A stretch of 64,000 nt of DNA from Lamellibrachia satsuma (GCA_033239005.1 BSQZ01000035.1:4492501-4556500), one strand, 5' to 3'. Positions 1 through 60,275 are shown, counted from the first letter of the stretch. Numbers and translations are program-made. The notes: generated by a model not told the origin, from the letters alone.

Positions 1-1575
1 TACATCCACCAATACCACTAGGATGAGGTGCCGGTGTGGCAGGGTATCTTCCCCCCTCCCTAAGGGGAAGATATCCTATGGTATTTTTTCCCCTCCTAAG
101 GGGAAGATATCCTAGGGTATTTTCCCGAGGTGGAGATATCTCACCCTGGATATCTTAACCCCCCCTTTATAAATGTGTGTGTGTGTGTGTGTGTATGTCT
201 TTTCTCATGCAAGATAGTTTATAATTAGCAAATATGACTCGGAATAATATCTAGTATATGTTATTCTGCAAGAAATTTTTTTATATTTATTACATTATAA
301 ATTTAAGAATGAATGAACGATATGAAGTGATTCCTGAGTTAATCACTATAAGTCTCTCATAGAGGCACTGAATTAATCATGATCGACCACCTCAAAACAC
401 TTCACAGAAAAAATAATCGTTTGATCCCAAGCCTTTCAAAATGTCCAGTCGCCTATTTAAGGAAAGGGTCTACAAGCATCATATCAACAGTATCAATATG
501 GAGCCAAACCAAGGATCTGCTATCTGCACCACTCAGCATTTCATAGACAACACAGGTGCCATTTTATTATATATTAGTACTCAGCAATACCCATTCTGTC
601 TGACTAAGGAACAGAAGAAGAATCATATGCTAAATGATGACCACATCAATATGACTCAAACCCTGATCCACAACAGTTACAGCTTCGTTGATGGATTGGT
701 GGTGCAGGGCAACACGACTGACTGTGGGGTGATGGCCATTGCTGCGGCAATAGAAGTGTTGGGCCAGCACCGTGCCTTCAACTTTGATGTGAAAATGTCA
801 AGAAAGCACCTGGCCACTTGTTTGCAGAAGGGAGACATCACACCGTTCCCAATTTCAGAAAACTGCCATCTCCTGCCACAGGAGTGCAAGATGAATTTCG
901 GATAAAAGTTGTCTGCACTTGTCAGGGATTCCTGGCTGCTAAGATGCAGAAGTATGTCAGGTGCAATCTCTACTCCCACAGAAAGTGTCTCATCGGTGAC
1001 ACTTGCAGTGACTGCCAATAATGGTGCAGCGAAGCTGGATGCAAATTTGTGTGATAAGAGTAGACACTTAATACATTAATGTACTCAAGTTTGAAGTTTG
1101 TGACTTATTTTAAATGTGATTTTTTTCTGATAATTACAAGTTATTACATGATGAAAGTGATAGCAGATATCCCATGACTTTAATTACCATGAAACAACAT
1201 GGGCTGTAGACACCTAATGTAATGTTTATTTTTATTTTTGTAGATCTGCAATTTGTATGATAAGAGTGGACACTTAATGTATTAATGTATTCAAGTTGGT
1301 GAATGATTTTGGATGAGATTTTGTTGTGATAATTACAAGTGACGAAAGACTGATTTTGTGAGTTATCGCACGTATCTTTTGATAATAGTAAGTCATTACA
1401 TGATGAAATTTATAACAAATATTGATTTAATTGCACCAAGTTCTTGATTTTAGTTGTGAGGGGAAATAGTTTGGGGTCAAGACAACTTGGGTATTGGGAG
1501 GGGGTATGATATCCAGGGTGGGGGAAGATATCCTCCTCCCTGGGGGGGCAATTTATCCAGGGGCAGAAGATGTAC
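1..1575. mobile_element. Decayed DNA transposon with a Ulp1-like ORF
   Basis: The left edge repeats GGGGAAGATATCCT-type motifs and has ACCCTGGATATCTTA at 143-157. The right edge has its inverted partner TATGATATCCAGGGT at 1505-1519, followed by another GGGGAAGATATCCT. The interior holds a broken Ulp1-like protease reading frame. Inverted ends around a C48-type protease fragment suggest a non-autonomous DNA transposon; Ulp1-like proteases are carried by several eukaryotic transposon groups. The exact ends and the superfamily are not resolved. Confidence 0.55.
441..1021 (+). pseudogene. Ulp1/C48-like cysteine protease fragment, broken
   Basis: The open frame 441-905 has LNDDHINMTQTLI near residue 63, which resembles the start of the Ulp1-type protease core, and then VVQGNTTDCGVMAIAAA near residue 86, which carries the catalytic Gln and Cys region. 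In intact relatives about 60 residues with the catalytic His and Asp lie between these blocks; here they are joined almost directly, so the active site is incomplete. After a frameshift, 818-1021 continues with a Cys/His-rich tail (VVCTCQGF, YVRCNLYSHRKC) like the C-terminal finger of such proteins. It is a transposon relic, not a working protease. Confidence 0.55.
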
Positions 1576-2478
1576 TGTTACACTGGTGCTACAGATATCA
1601 TACCAACTGCTGACTCCCCATGAATAGGATATAATATGCCCCAAAGAAGGTTAATGGTTTGAGGAAGGACTGAAAGAGGCTTTGTAACAACGTGTGTGGG
1701 CTTTTGAGACATAGCTCCAGTGCAACACAGGCAATCAGGAAGGAACATGACAGACAAGACTGATATTACTCCAACTAGTAACGTTCTACCAATGTCAATA
1801 CAGCGCGCTGACATAATGCTGAGGAAGGAGTGACAGAGCCTGTCAACAATATGAGGTGAGTAGTAAGGGCCTCTCTGACCATGAATAACTTGTGATGGAG
1901 GTGCAACATATTCTAGCCAAGACAAGATAAATATTCCTCATAGGACCTCACTTGAAGGGAAATCGGACAGGAAGCATGGTCACTAAGACGTTGCAGCAGC
2001 TAGCAGGACAAAAGACAGTACAACGTGTGAAGACCAGTGGTCTGTAGTTAGAAGGGAATGAGTTGATGAATAGACAGGATAACTCTACATTCCTCCCATA
2101 CAAGAAGTATGCGATGAAGTGTAGTAAGAAGAAGGAGTAAAATATATTTTGACTAACTATCGTCGATACCTGCATGTTTAATTCGATGAGGAAAGTCCAG
2201 ATACAAAAATATATCCCCCTCTGTTGAGTAAGATTAAAGCATGGCCAGCAATGTTTGTAACTGTACAGATGGACATTACGGAAAAGCATGTCTGCTGCAT
2301 GAATGAGTGAACCCAAAGGGTCATGTATCGGTGGTAGTACCAAGTGAAGAATAAATGACGCTGTGAAATGGGGCTGCATGATCGCCTGTGCACAAGATTT
2401 CTTTTCTTCGGCAGAAAAACATAAGGAATTGTCATCTACTACGTCTTTGCCAGTAATGAGGGCATGAACCATGCTTGT
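1576..2478. other. No recognised gene
   Basis: Two fairly long minus-strand open frames lie here (2472-1948, 174 codons; 1925-1578, 115 codons). Their translations are hydrophobic and Cys-rich and match no family I know, and they are in different frames. I cannot call them genes. Confidence 0.4.
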
Positions 2479-3738
2479 GAGGAGGTATCAGAGTGGGAGA
2501 TGTACTAACGTCTGATGTCAGTCCACTCTACCACTAACAATGAGGAGGTATCAGAGTGGGAGATGTACTAACGTCTGATGTCAGTCCACTCTACCACTAA
2601 CAATGAGGAGGTATCAGAGTGGGAGATGTACTAACGTCTGATGTAGTCCACTCTACCACTAACAATGAGGAGGTATCAGAGTGGGAGATGTACTAACGTC
2701 TGATGTAGTCCACTCTACCACTAACAATGAGGAGGTATCAGAGTGGGAGATGTACTAACGTCTGATGTAGTCCACTCTACCACTAACAATGAGGAGGTAT
2801 CAGAGTGGGAGATGTACTAACGTCTGATGTCGGTCCACTCTATCACTAACAATGAGGAGGTATCAGAGTGGGAGATGTACTAATGTCTGATGTCGGTCCA
2901 CTCTACCACTAACAATGAGGAGGTATCAGAGTGGGAGATGTACTAACGTCTGATGTCAGTCCACTCTATCACTAACAATGAGGAGGTATCAGAGTGGGAG
3001 ATGTACTAACGTCTGATGTCAGTCCACTCTACCACTAACAATGAGGAGGTATCAGAATGGGAGATGTACTAACGTCTGATGTCAGTCCACTCTACCACTA
3101 ACAATGAGGAGGTATCAGAATGGGAGATGTACTAACGTCTGATGTCAGTCCACTCTACCACTAACAATGAGGAGGTATCAGAGTGGGAGATGTACTAACG
3201 TCTGATGTCAGTCCACTCTACCACTAACAATGAGGAGGTATCAGAATGGGAGATGTACTAACGTCTGATGTCAGTCCACTCTATCACTAACAATGAGGAG
3301 GTATCAGAGTGGGAGATGTACTAACGTCTGATGTAGTCCACTCTACCACTAACAATGAGGAGGTATCAGAGTGGGAGATGTACTAACGTCTGATGTCGGT
3401 CCACTCTACCACTAACAATGAGGAGGTATCAGAGTGGGAGATGTACTAACGTCTGATGTCAGTCCACTCTACCACTAACAATGAGGAGGTATCAGAGTGG
3501 GAGATGTACTAACGTCTGATGTCAGTCCACTCTATCACTAACAATGAGGAGGTATCAGAGTGGGAGATGTACTAACGTCTGATGTCAGTCCATTCTACCA
3601 CTAACAATGAGGAGGTATCAGAGTGGGAGATGTACTAACGTCTGATGTCGGTCCACTCTACCACTAACAATGAGGAGGTATCAGAATGGGAGATGTACTA
3701 ACGTCTGATGTCAGTCCACTCTACCACTAACAATGAGG
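2479..3738. repeat. 63-bp minisatellite, about 20 copies
   Basis: The unit begins GAGGAGGTATCAG and ends CACTAACAAT. It is 63 bp, or 62 bp in copies lacking one base near GATGT(C)AGTCC. Copies differ by a few point changes. Each unit contains AGAGTGG and its inverted partner CCACTCT about 26 nt apart, so each could form a hairpin, and each contains TACTAAC. If SDR39U1 begins upstream, the array sits in one of its introns. Confidence 0.95.
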
Positions 3739-4334
3739 AGGTGTAAACACCAGATTAAATATTAAGACAACTGCGTGAAGTAAAATATGCAAAAAAGCAA
3801 TAAAGATGCCAGGGTTACAATGCACAACATGTTTTATGTAGTTTTCCTTGACATTTTCTACTCTATGAAAAATAATTATAGCCTTATTAAAGATATAGTA
3901 TATGTCCAGCGTCACCAATGTCAGTCATTTTGTAGCTCATATTTCCAATCCCTGGATATATATATGGCAGATGCTACGGTCAAAGATGACTTATCAAAGT
4001 TACTGACTGTGTTGAAAAAAATTCACAACACTTATCCAAGAAAAAACAATGAATATACTATGACCAAAGTAACAATGACAGAAAAAACAAAGTTTCCAAG
4101 TCAAATGTCACCTTTTGTTTCTTATGTATTGATTGACATGTATACTAGATAAATCAAGAAGATTTTCCTGTGTCCCTGTCATTTGAAATGTTCAAATTGC
4201 ATGTAGTACAGGCCTGTATTGTAAATAGTCATTGATGACACTGGACACATGATAAACACATATTTTTGCACTGCTACAACACCAAATGTACACTTTTTGG
4301 GACATTGGCCCTTAGATGCACTTCAGATAGTGGA
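3739..4334. other. No recognised gene
   Basis: AT-rich unique-looking sequence. A 121-codon plus-strand frame (3787-4152) has no recognisable motif and is probably chance. Confidence 0.4.
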
Positions 4335-5098
4335 AAAATCTTGGATTCACCAGTTTAAACAATGCATGGTAGGGAAATAATCTGTATTTATTGGTTGGTT
4401 ATGCTAGTATATGGTGAATATGCATGTATTATTTAAATGATACTAGAACCTTCTAAGACATAATAGTGAATGCACATGTGTGCATCAAAGCATTAGTTTA
4501 TTGCTGTCAGTTCAAGCAGTGCCACTGATATGAAGAGATAAAAAAATATTTTCCAAGCAAAAGCTGACACACGTCCATGTTCTGCATGCTCTGGAACTTG
4601 GTGCAATGGTAGCTCATTGTTACTGTGGATATCAATGTAGTGGTCATCCTAGCTGGACAGTTTCTTGATGTCAGCTTGCTGGGTCTAAACCCCAGAAGAC
4701 TTTGGTTGGACGAAGTTTGAAAACGTTTGGAGACCCATTTGGATAAGATTTCCAGAAGTGTCCAAAACATGGATATAATTGACCAGGTGCTCTTGTGTAA
4801 AAAATGTCCCCATATCAGCGATATTGCTTGTATTGTCATAATATTATCTAGCACTACAACTGATGTGTTGATGCATATATGTGCATATGTATTAAATATT
4901 AATTTTCACTATGTTTTAAAAGGTTCTAGTTTCATTTAAATAATACATGCAGATTCACCATAATTATGTATTCCTCAATTCATATTATGTGGTGCTGCAA
5001 ATGGTGTATGTTGTTAGAGATACTAGCATAACCAATAAATAGTGATATTTCCCCCACCGTGTATTATTGATACATTTAAACACATGAATCCAAGACTG
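4335..5098. mobile_element. Foldback (long inverted repeat) element
   Basis: Left arm about 4335-4490 and right arm about 4865-5098 are inverted copies. Both read, in the arm orientation, TCTTGGATTCA, then TATTTATTGGTTATGCTAG, then GCATGTATTATTTAAATGA, then ACTAGAACCTT. The right arm has about 70 extra bases. The middle (4490-4865) has no recognisable gene. It looks like a MITE or foldback element. Confidence 0.65.
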
Positions 5099-6013
5099 TT
5101 ATTTTAACTACATCTAAGGAAAAACATAATTAAAATACCTTTATTAGTTTTTGTTTGGCACTCATTTGAAGAGGTTCCCTGTGGTAAAAAAACGGGACTC
5201 CGAAATCGCCTGCACGCATCAGAACCTGAACCCGCATGTAGGAAATTTGTACAGAACTCTAGAATTTGATCGATCGTAAAATTGTCAAAAATCAACTTAC
5301 TATGACATGTTAAATACCAAAAGAAGAGTAAACATTCCTGGAATATCTTTGCAAAATAAAAAAAAATTGTTATGGTAAAACAACTTTCACGAAAAACCTG
5401 GGGGTCATAATATTATTATTGTCATCGGCTCAGTATCGCTAACGTTTGAGTGCCTTGTGGGGGGGTCGAAAAATATTTATTTTGCATGGCTGTACTTCTA
5501 GAATCAATAAGTATGATTCCAAGAAGTTACATAAAAAATGAGGTGCTTTTGTCTGCCAAGTAGCTATTATTTTGCAAACCGCCCTGTATATAAATACTGT
5601 CTGGAAATGACTGAACTCAAAACAATGTTTTATTTAACATATAACATTTAAATTTCCTTACCATTTCACTACACAAATCATGGACCTGTTTCAGTCTTCA
5701 TTTGTAAAAAGGTTAAATTTGGCATTGAACATTGGTGTTAGCGTGATATCAATCATGTTACATTACTCTAATGTTTTTGCCTTAATCTTTTTTTTTGCTT
5801 TACGGGCCTGGTAAAATATTAAAATTAATTATTGATGGACATATTACCATATATGCAGCTTTATGATGTTTTTCCAACATATACGTTACTGTTTTCACGG
5901 CATTAAAACCAACTGATAGCAAAGGTTGTTTTTTTTACGGTGGCAATTGCGATCACCACACTATCATTATATTTGTAGGAATTTCCTGCCGCCATTGTTG
6001 CTTTCTGCTGTAG
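5099..6013. other. Presumed SDR39U1 intron, nothing recognised
   Basis: I searched here for the N-terminal Rossmann motif (GGTGFIG-like) and the NLAGEN-like motif of SDR39U1 and found neither. The sequence ends in a TTTCTGCTGTAG splice acceptor at 6013. Confidence 0.5.
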
Positions 6014-6132
6014 GTTTGAGGACATGAAAGGAGTTGTGTCTTCGAGCAGAATTGATACAACACGGCAACTGGCTGAGGCTATACAAACATGTGACAAACC
6101 ACCCAAAGTGTGGATCTCAGCCTCAGCTATTG
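6014..6132 (+). CDS. SDR39U1: SDR39U1 exon (first in window)
   Basis: It follows the acceptor CTGTAG and ends ATTG before the donor GTAATT. It begins with the third base of a split codon and ends in phase 1. It encodes FEDMKGVVSSRIDTTRQLAE and onward to VWISASAI. Confidence 0.9.
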
Positions 6133-8128
6133 GTAATTAACAACTGTAGTACGGTGGACTCTGCTTAACAGAATCACAGATAACAGAATCAGCCGTTTAG
6201 TAAATGGCTTGGATATATTACTGCTGTGTTAAATATAGAATAGAATCACACTGCTGGTTAGTAGAATCAGATGCACAAAAACTATACATTGTAGTGTGAA
6301 ATAAGTTTTTTTAGTATAGATAAGTGTTTTTAACATGAATAATGATACAATGTTAAGGTAAAACATTACATAAACGGAAATATCATTGACTGTAGCCATT
6401 GCAGTGTTGACAAGCACTTGCAAGATTTTCATAATGAATTGCAACTTCCATCTATCTAAGAAGATTCATCCTTCGAGAATAACAATTACTGGTACCAACT
6501 TACACAATTTCATAGCTACATTGGAGTAATTCAGTATGGAAGAAATACAATTGAATTGTGCACATGCTTTTATCCTTAATTCACAAACTCCAAGTGTATT
6601 TTATGATCTATCTAGAAATCTTTAGATTAATTTCTTGCACGAAGACATCACGTGGCAGCATGTTCCAACACACTAACGATGATACATTCTTCTGAATCTT
6701 TTCTGTTGGCATAAGACATTTCTATAAGATAATATGGGATGAACTGTTATGGAAATATTGTGACAAACCAAATATCTATTTTGCCGATTGCTAATGCAAG
6801 TTAAATTGTTCTAATATCTGCTGTGAATACTTGATCCTGTCAGTCTGCATGAAATATTGTGACAAACCAAATATAATTTATATGGCATTTGTTTGAAACA
6901 AGCATGCTACAAGGAACATGTATGCAGGTACAACATCCTTGTTTTCAGGGTACTACCCTCCCAGTGAGACAGCCAAGTACACGGAAGACAGTCTGTGTAA
7001 GCCAGTAGACTTCCTTTCCCAGTTGTGTGTCGACTGGGAGAGGGCAGCCAAACTCGCGGCCAGTGTTTCTGTCCGGCACGTCACTGTGCGTATAGGTGAG
7101 CAAACATCATTAACAATTAGGTTCTGACCAGAACCCACAGACAGACCTGAAGTGTCATGGGTTGTAGTTACCAGCAGCAGCTTAACAGAGCTGTATGCAC
7201 CACAAGAATTGTATATAACATAATACTATACCTGGTAATTTAAAAAACATTGACTGGCGACATGAAAACCATCACGTTGATCAGTTAGAAGTTTGTATTT
7301 AGTTAAAGATTTGGCAATCACTAAATGATGATGCACTTAAATGTTTCCCCAATTATCATTAATTAAAAGCCCCTGTTTAATAACTAAGTACATGATTCAA
7401 TGCATTATTATTGATAACATGTTATTAACATGTGAACATTGATCTGGGTTGACACAGGCATATGACATTTGTGAATATAGTGTACAATTATTAATTTCTT
7501 CATGCTGCAAAATCAGTATCATTCTGATGTAGAAGTGGCCTGGAAACCTACATTATACTGTAAATCACCAACTTCAAGAATGCACTTGTTAAAAAAAAAA
7601 CTTCTTCATAAGAATCCTAATCCTTACAAAACAACATTGCAAAATGTGTAATGTTTCTTCAAAATCACTGAAGAGATCAGCTAAAATGACTACTACTTTG
7701 CAGGAGTCGTTCTAGGTCGTGACGGTGGTGCTGTCCAGCAGATGTTTATGCCATTCTTCTTTGGTGTTGGTGGCAAGCTTGGTTCTGGCAAGCAGTGGTT
7801 TCCGTGGGTACATGTTGATGACGTTGCAGGCATTATCACTCATGCCATAGAAACAGACAGCATTTCTGGAGTGCTCAATGCAGTTGCACCCCAGCCAGCA
7901 ACAAACAGTGAATTCACAGAGGCTTTTGCTAAAGCCATGTGGCGACCTGCACTCTTCCCAATACCAGCATTTGCTCTTAAATGGCTGTATGGTCCAGACA
8001 GGGCAAAGGCATTACTAGAGGGTCAAAATGTCATCCCAAAGAGAACACTTCAATCAAAATATCAATATATATATCCAGATTTGGGATCTGCTTGCAAAGA
8101 AGTTGCAAGATTGATGGCAATTATATAG
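6014..8128 (+). CDS. SDR39U1: SDR39U1-like epimerase family protein (partial, last three exons)
   Basis: Exons 6014-6132, 6949-7095 and 7704-8128 join in phase to about 230 codons covering the C-terminal part of an atypical short-chain dehydrogenase/reductase of the SDR39U1 (bacterial YfcH-like) family. Visible landmarks are SSRIDTTRQLAEAI, VWISASAIGYYPP (the SDR active-site strand and Tyr region), VRIGVVLGRDGGA, FPWVHVDDVAGI, GVLNAVAPQP and a C-terminal DUF1731-like part, ALLEGQNVIPKRTL then YPDLGSACKEV, ending at TAG 8126-8128. The family binds NADP(H) in vertebrates; its substrate is not established. Introns are GT-AG. The N-terminal exons with the dinucleotide-binding Gly motif are absent and should lie left of the window. 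Confidence 0.92.
6949..7095 (+). CDS. SDR39U1: SDR39U1 exon (second in window)
   Basis: Acceptor TTTTCAG, donor GTGAGC. It encodes GYYPPSETAKYTEDS through SVRHVTVRIG and is phase 1 at both ends. Confidence 0.92.
7704..8128 (+). CDS. SDR39U1: SDR39U1 terminal exon
   Basis: Acceptor TTTGCAG. It encodes GVVLGRDGGAVQQ through the DUF1731-like end CKEVARLMAII and TAG. This single exon carries the most conserved block (FPWVHVDDVAGII). Confidence 0.93.
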
Positions 8129-9779
8129 ATGTGACATGTTACTGTTGAGAGATGATCACTTTACAGCATCACAACTTTAAGTTTTCATAAGAAACAACAA
8201 TTCTTTAGTGTGTGCCAAGCATTGCATATTTGTCAGCTGTTGAAATGTTTAACAGCTGTTAAAATGTCAGCATATACCATTGTGAACTCGTACAAATTAT
8301 GTACTGTAATAAATTACGTTTGTGTGTATTGTATGGATAGAGAAACTATTTTAATTAATGATTTTGGTAACATATTTTCAATATTATGCGAGTTAATAAA
8401 ACAAAACAACAACAGAAACATATTGTCAGCTAATGTTTACAAGCTCAAGGTTACCTTAGTGAAGTGGATGGATACCATATTTATACTTGGCAATAATTAC
8501 AGGAATCCATATTTCAATCCATATATTTTGTGACAACACTCATTTTATTATTATCAAAACAAATACCCGACAAGAACAGATTTGTACATTGTTCACGATA
8601 TGACATCAGGATAATTCCAGCTTTTATAAATTTTTTTAGGTTGTGAACCCTCTGTTCTTCCAATTTCATGTTTAAATCTGTAGACAGGTTTTGTCAATGA
8701 TATTTCAGTTTTCATACTTGGTTCCTGGAAAACTTGTGTATATATTATATACTTTGCAAATGGCCATCATGCAAGAAACTGAAGAAAGTACAAGACTTGC
8801 TCTACAGAGTTACTGTCACCAACAGGAGCATTGCCTACAAAACAGAATCCACCAGATGAACAGGTCTACATGTTGCTAGAAAGTATTGCATTTCTAATGG
8901 TAGCAAATGCATATAACTGGCCAGTCTTGCTCAACCCATGTCAGGAAACCATGCACATTTTTTGATCACCAATGCCTCTTCATTATTAAACACTGATAAA
9001 TGTACTCCAGCAAGGAATACCAATGTGACAACATTAGAAAGGCCTCCGGTTAACTAGGTACACTATCTATTTTGGACATGGTCACGCATGTAATAAATCA
9101 CGTTGGAGCAAGCTTATTTACTTATGATAGGTGATAAGTAAAACAAATCAATGTCCTCTGAGAGTCAAGACATGGCAGGAATTGCTTTCTCGCACCTTCC
9201 ATCAGCTATTCCTAGCTCCCCCTTGGCAGAACTATCTAGTATCAGCATGTGCTACCAGAAGATTAAATTACCCATCCCACAAAATATTTATTATTTCTCT
9301 TTAGATAACTACTCAAGCACTTCGTTTGGTACAAGAATGTAGGAAACATTTGTTACGAGAACAGTTCATATTCCACTTCCCCATTGATATCAACTGACAG
9401 TGTCATACCATTCACACCCACTCCTGACCATGTGACACCCGACAGAGTATAACGCTACTTCCTCTGGTTTGGCTGCTCCTATTGGGGCGACCATAACCAC
9501 AAAATTGTACACAGAGCCAAGTTTCCTAGTACAGTCGATTCTTATTCAATCAGATGTGAAAACATATTTACATCAGTACATAACTGCTGCTCAGCATAAA
9601 ATATACACATATACAGACGTCAGATGCACATACTATTGATCACACTATACATCTGTTTGCAAGCAATGGACGTCTTGCCATCTCATCCACGCAACATGAC
9701 CACGTGCTCTGCTTATAGGCAGTGACGCTGACTGATCAAATGTCAATGATACGCATGTTCTCCAGCCACAGCTGCCAAG
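8129..9779. other. Intergenic stretch and 3' UTRs between convergent genes
   Basis: No coding region is recognised. On the plus strand AATAAA at 8308-8313 and 8395-8400 could end the SDR39U1 mRNA. On the minus strand AATAAA (plus TTTATT at 9287-9292) could end the AP1G mRNA. These are short motifs in AT-rich DNA, so the placement is tentative. Confidence 0.4.
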
Positions 9780-10040
9780 GCTAGCTGGCAGCCTGCAAAA
9801 CTGCCTGCCAATGCTAGCTGGAACAGTGGAAGCCTGCAAGACTGCCTGTCAGTGCTAGCTGGAAACCTGCAAGACTGCCTTCCAATGCTGGCTGGGAGTC
9901 TGCAAGATGGCCTACCAATACTAGTTGGAAGCTTGCAGGACTGCCTGCCAGTGTTAGCTGGAAGCCTGCAGGACTGCCTGCTAATGCTAGCTGGAAGCCT
10001 GCAGGACTGCTTGCCAATGTTAGCTGGAAGCCTGCCTGCC
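9780..10040. repeat. 33-bp minisatellite, about 8 copies, in probable AP1G 3' UTR
   Basis: The unit reads about ATGCTAGCTGGAAGCCTGCA plus GGACTGCCTGCCA. Because 33 is a multiple of three, frames stay open on both strands (plus: LAGSLQDCLP repeats), which makes spurious ORFs. It begins about 57 bp beyond the AP1G stop codon in the direction of transcription. Confidence 0.9.
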
Positions 10041-10096
10041 AACTCCGATGGTGTGCTACCAGTGATGTTCCCTGGGGGTAGATGACACGCAAGCGA

Positions 10097-57792
<47,696 letters not shown>

Positions 57793-59065
57793 CTGCCAAT
57801 ACACCATCCATAGTGATCATTTTCATGATTCGGTTCAATTACAATAATTTAGTTTTTATTATGCTGTGTAATTTACAATTATTGTCAATTACACTGCATA
57901 ATAAAAACTATATTACAATCTTCAAAACAAAATCAGTTACATTGCTTCAAAAACATAACTTGCAATTAGTTAAAAAATCAATTACAATGCTACATAAAGG
58001 GTAAATTGCAATTTGCAATAGTTCATAGGTTGAGTATAACTACATTATTTCACAAAGGAAGTTTACATGTATCATTACCCATTTTTAGAAAAGGCTGCTT
58101 TGTGAAATCTAGGGACACTGATAAAAAAATAAATAAATGCAAATTCCTTTTTAAAAATTCTTTAAAAAAAAATTCAATTCAATTCTGTTTCAAATGATGA
58201 ATATTCCATTTCTCAAAAAGGTCAATTCTATTTCAAATACATTTTTTTTCACAAAAGACAGAACATTATTGTTACTATAAGAACATTTCGAAAAAGGGAA
58301 TTGGTTAAACACTCATAGACATTATTTGGTAACACATTACATCTTATTCACATCTACTTCCTGCAAAATTTTTCTAAAATGCTACTACAACAGTACAAGT
58401 CAAAGTATAAATAAAACACTTAAATTAGTGTTGTTCTGATGATCAATTATAATAGAAAATCGATTGGTTGGGCTTTAATGATGTGATGATCAATTATGAA
58501 ATCCATAATCGATTATCGGGGAAATTGCGAAACAAATACTTAAATAGGTCCGCGGCCAGGGTTGAAAAAATGAAGATTTTTATATAAAAAAATCTTCATT
58601 TTTTTATTTCAATCAGATTTTTTATTTATTTGATTTTTTTTCAAAATCTGGTATATAGACATTTATATAAATGTTTATAATTATACTCTTTCAAACGTGT
58701 TCTATTCAAATCAATCTGGGTACTTGTCTTAGCAGAGGGTACATGATCTTTGCTTATATAAAGTTATATAATTATAACACAGTTTGATTTACAACAGCAA
58801 CAAAACTGTTGTTTTAAAATACATGTATAACAATAATATATTTTATTTGATATAGCGCCAGATCCAATTTTAAATTGTTTGTGCACTCATTTGGACAAAT
58901 CCACACATTAGACAAAGTCCACAAGGCCTCATCCCCTGTAGTTGCATAATCTGTCTTGGAAAGGAAAGCATGCTGTGTATCTGTGGCTGTATCCCTAATA
59001 ATTATTGTTTGCTAATAGGGTGGATTAGCACCTGTCCAGGGCTCTGCCTACTCTAAGGGTCTCTA

Positions 59066-59503
59066 GGGGTGAGACCACAGTTGACCTTCCTGTTTATTGT
59101 TTCACACAAATGTAGGGTGTATGAAATTGTAAAATGGGAACTTAATAAATTAATATTATGTGACATGAGGGCCTTTGAGTAGGAATATTCACAGGTTTGT
59201 TTGTAGACAGTGCATTTTTTAAAGAGTTTAACTGGCGGAGGGATTTATGGGAATTTTTCTGCTATGGGCCACATGGGCGCATGAATACATGGCTATTTTT
59301 GTCAAAATTGATAGGCATCTCACGTAAGGGCGATTTAAAAGAGCTGGAGGTATGTGATTTTTATAAAAATTTGGTCATTATATCAATGAGATGATGGCAG
59401 TTGCTGTGGACAATTTTCAGAATTTTTGATGGTCACGTTTTCTTATAATCAGACAAAACGTTAACATGGCCCCCAATGCAATTCTCAACTGTGGTCTGAC
59501 TCC
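59066..59503. mobile_element. MITE, copy 1
   Basis: The ends are GGGGTGAGACCACAGTTGA and TCAACTGTGGTCTGACTCC, inverted. The body is near-identical to 61262-61722 (for example GGAATATTCACAGGTTTG and GGCGCATGAATACATGG). Confidence 0.85.
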
Positions 59504-60192
59504 AAATAGACGGAAGTCAGGGGGTCACAAACACGGTTATAAAATGTTGATATGCTTATGTTTTGGTCGTTGTTATTAGCTTAATTGTGGATATTACATG
59601 TAATTTGCATGAAATTATTAGTTTGTTATAAAAAATTCTTATAATTTGCAATTCTGATAATATAATTAGGGCTCATATTTTTGAAAATAAATAAATAAAT
59701 AAAAACGGTTGCTAACCTGTCCCATGTTGTGTGTGTTTGACTTAGACAATTGTCGGTGTCAGACTGGATAATATTATATTATTATATATATATATATATG
59801 TTATTGATTCCATCTAGTCAACAAGATCATTACTGGTTAAACACCGCCACTATTTAAACTGTTTAACAATCTCCCTTAGGAGGTGTCCTATAACCGATCT
59901 ACTAAATATAAAACATGTCAAATAAATGTACATTTTAGTTTTGTACTATAACGTTTGATGTGCACGAGCTGATATATTGCGCAAGTTGATGTTTAATATG
60001 ATATTTCATTATTAATAAATACAATTTGTTTATTTTTCATATGCTAAAATAGCATTATAGAGCTTGTGGTAAGCTAAAAGTCTACAATAAGCAATTTTTA
60101 ATATCAACAATAACTGTTGCCTTTCCAAAATGTCTATTCACCACATATCAATACCAATTTCATGTTGCGTGCAGTACTTTGCAACCCTAACC

Positions 60193-60275
60193 GTAGCTAA
60201 CCCCATCTCTAGCTAACCACATCCCTGGCTAACCCCATCTCTAGCTAACCCCATCCCTAGCTAACCATAACTCTG
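60193..60275. repeat. 16-bp tandem repeat, about 5 copies
   Basis: The unit is about TAACCCCATCTCTAGC. It follows AACCCTAACC, which looks telomere-like but is not a true hexamer array. Confidence 0.85.

Noticed and set aside
1948..2472. 174-codon minus-strand ORF
   Set aside because: Long for chance, but the translation has no recognisable domain and no supporting splice or start signals.
2479..3738. CRISPR-like array
   Set aside because: Units are contiguous near-identical copies without unique spacers, in an animal genome; it is a minisatellite.
1..6013. N-terminal exons of SDR39U1
   Set aside because: No Rossmann GGTGFIG-like or NLAGEN-like coding segment with splice sites could be found on the plus strand.
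9645..10092. Several overlapping ORFs with LAGSLQDCLP or RLPANIGRQSC repeats
   Set aside because: They come from a 33-bp minisatellite whose period keeps frames open on both strands, and the AP1G stop codon lies just upstream.
60175..60275. Interstitial telomere
   Set aside because: Only one AACCCTAACC; the rest is a 16-bp repeat, not TTAGGG-type hexamers.
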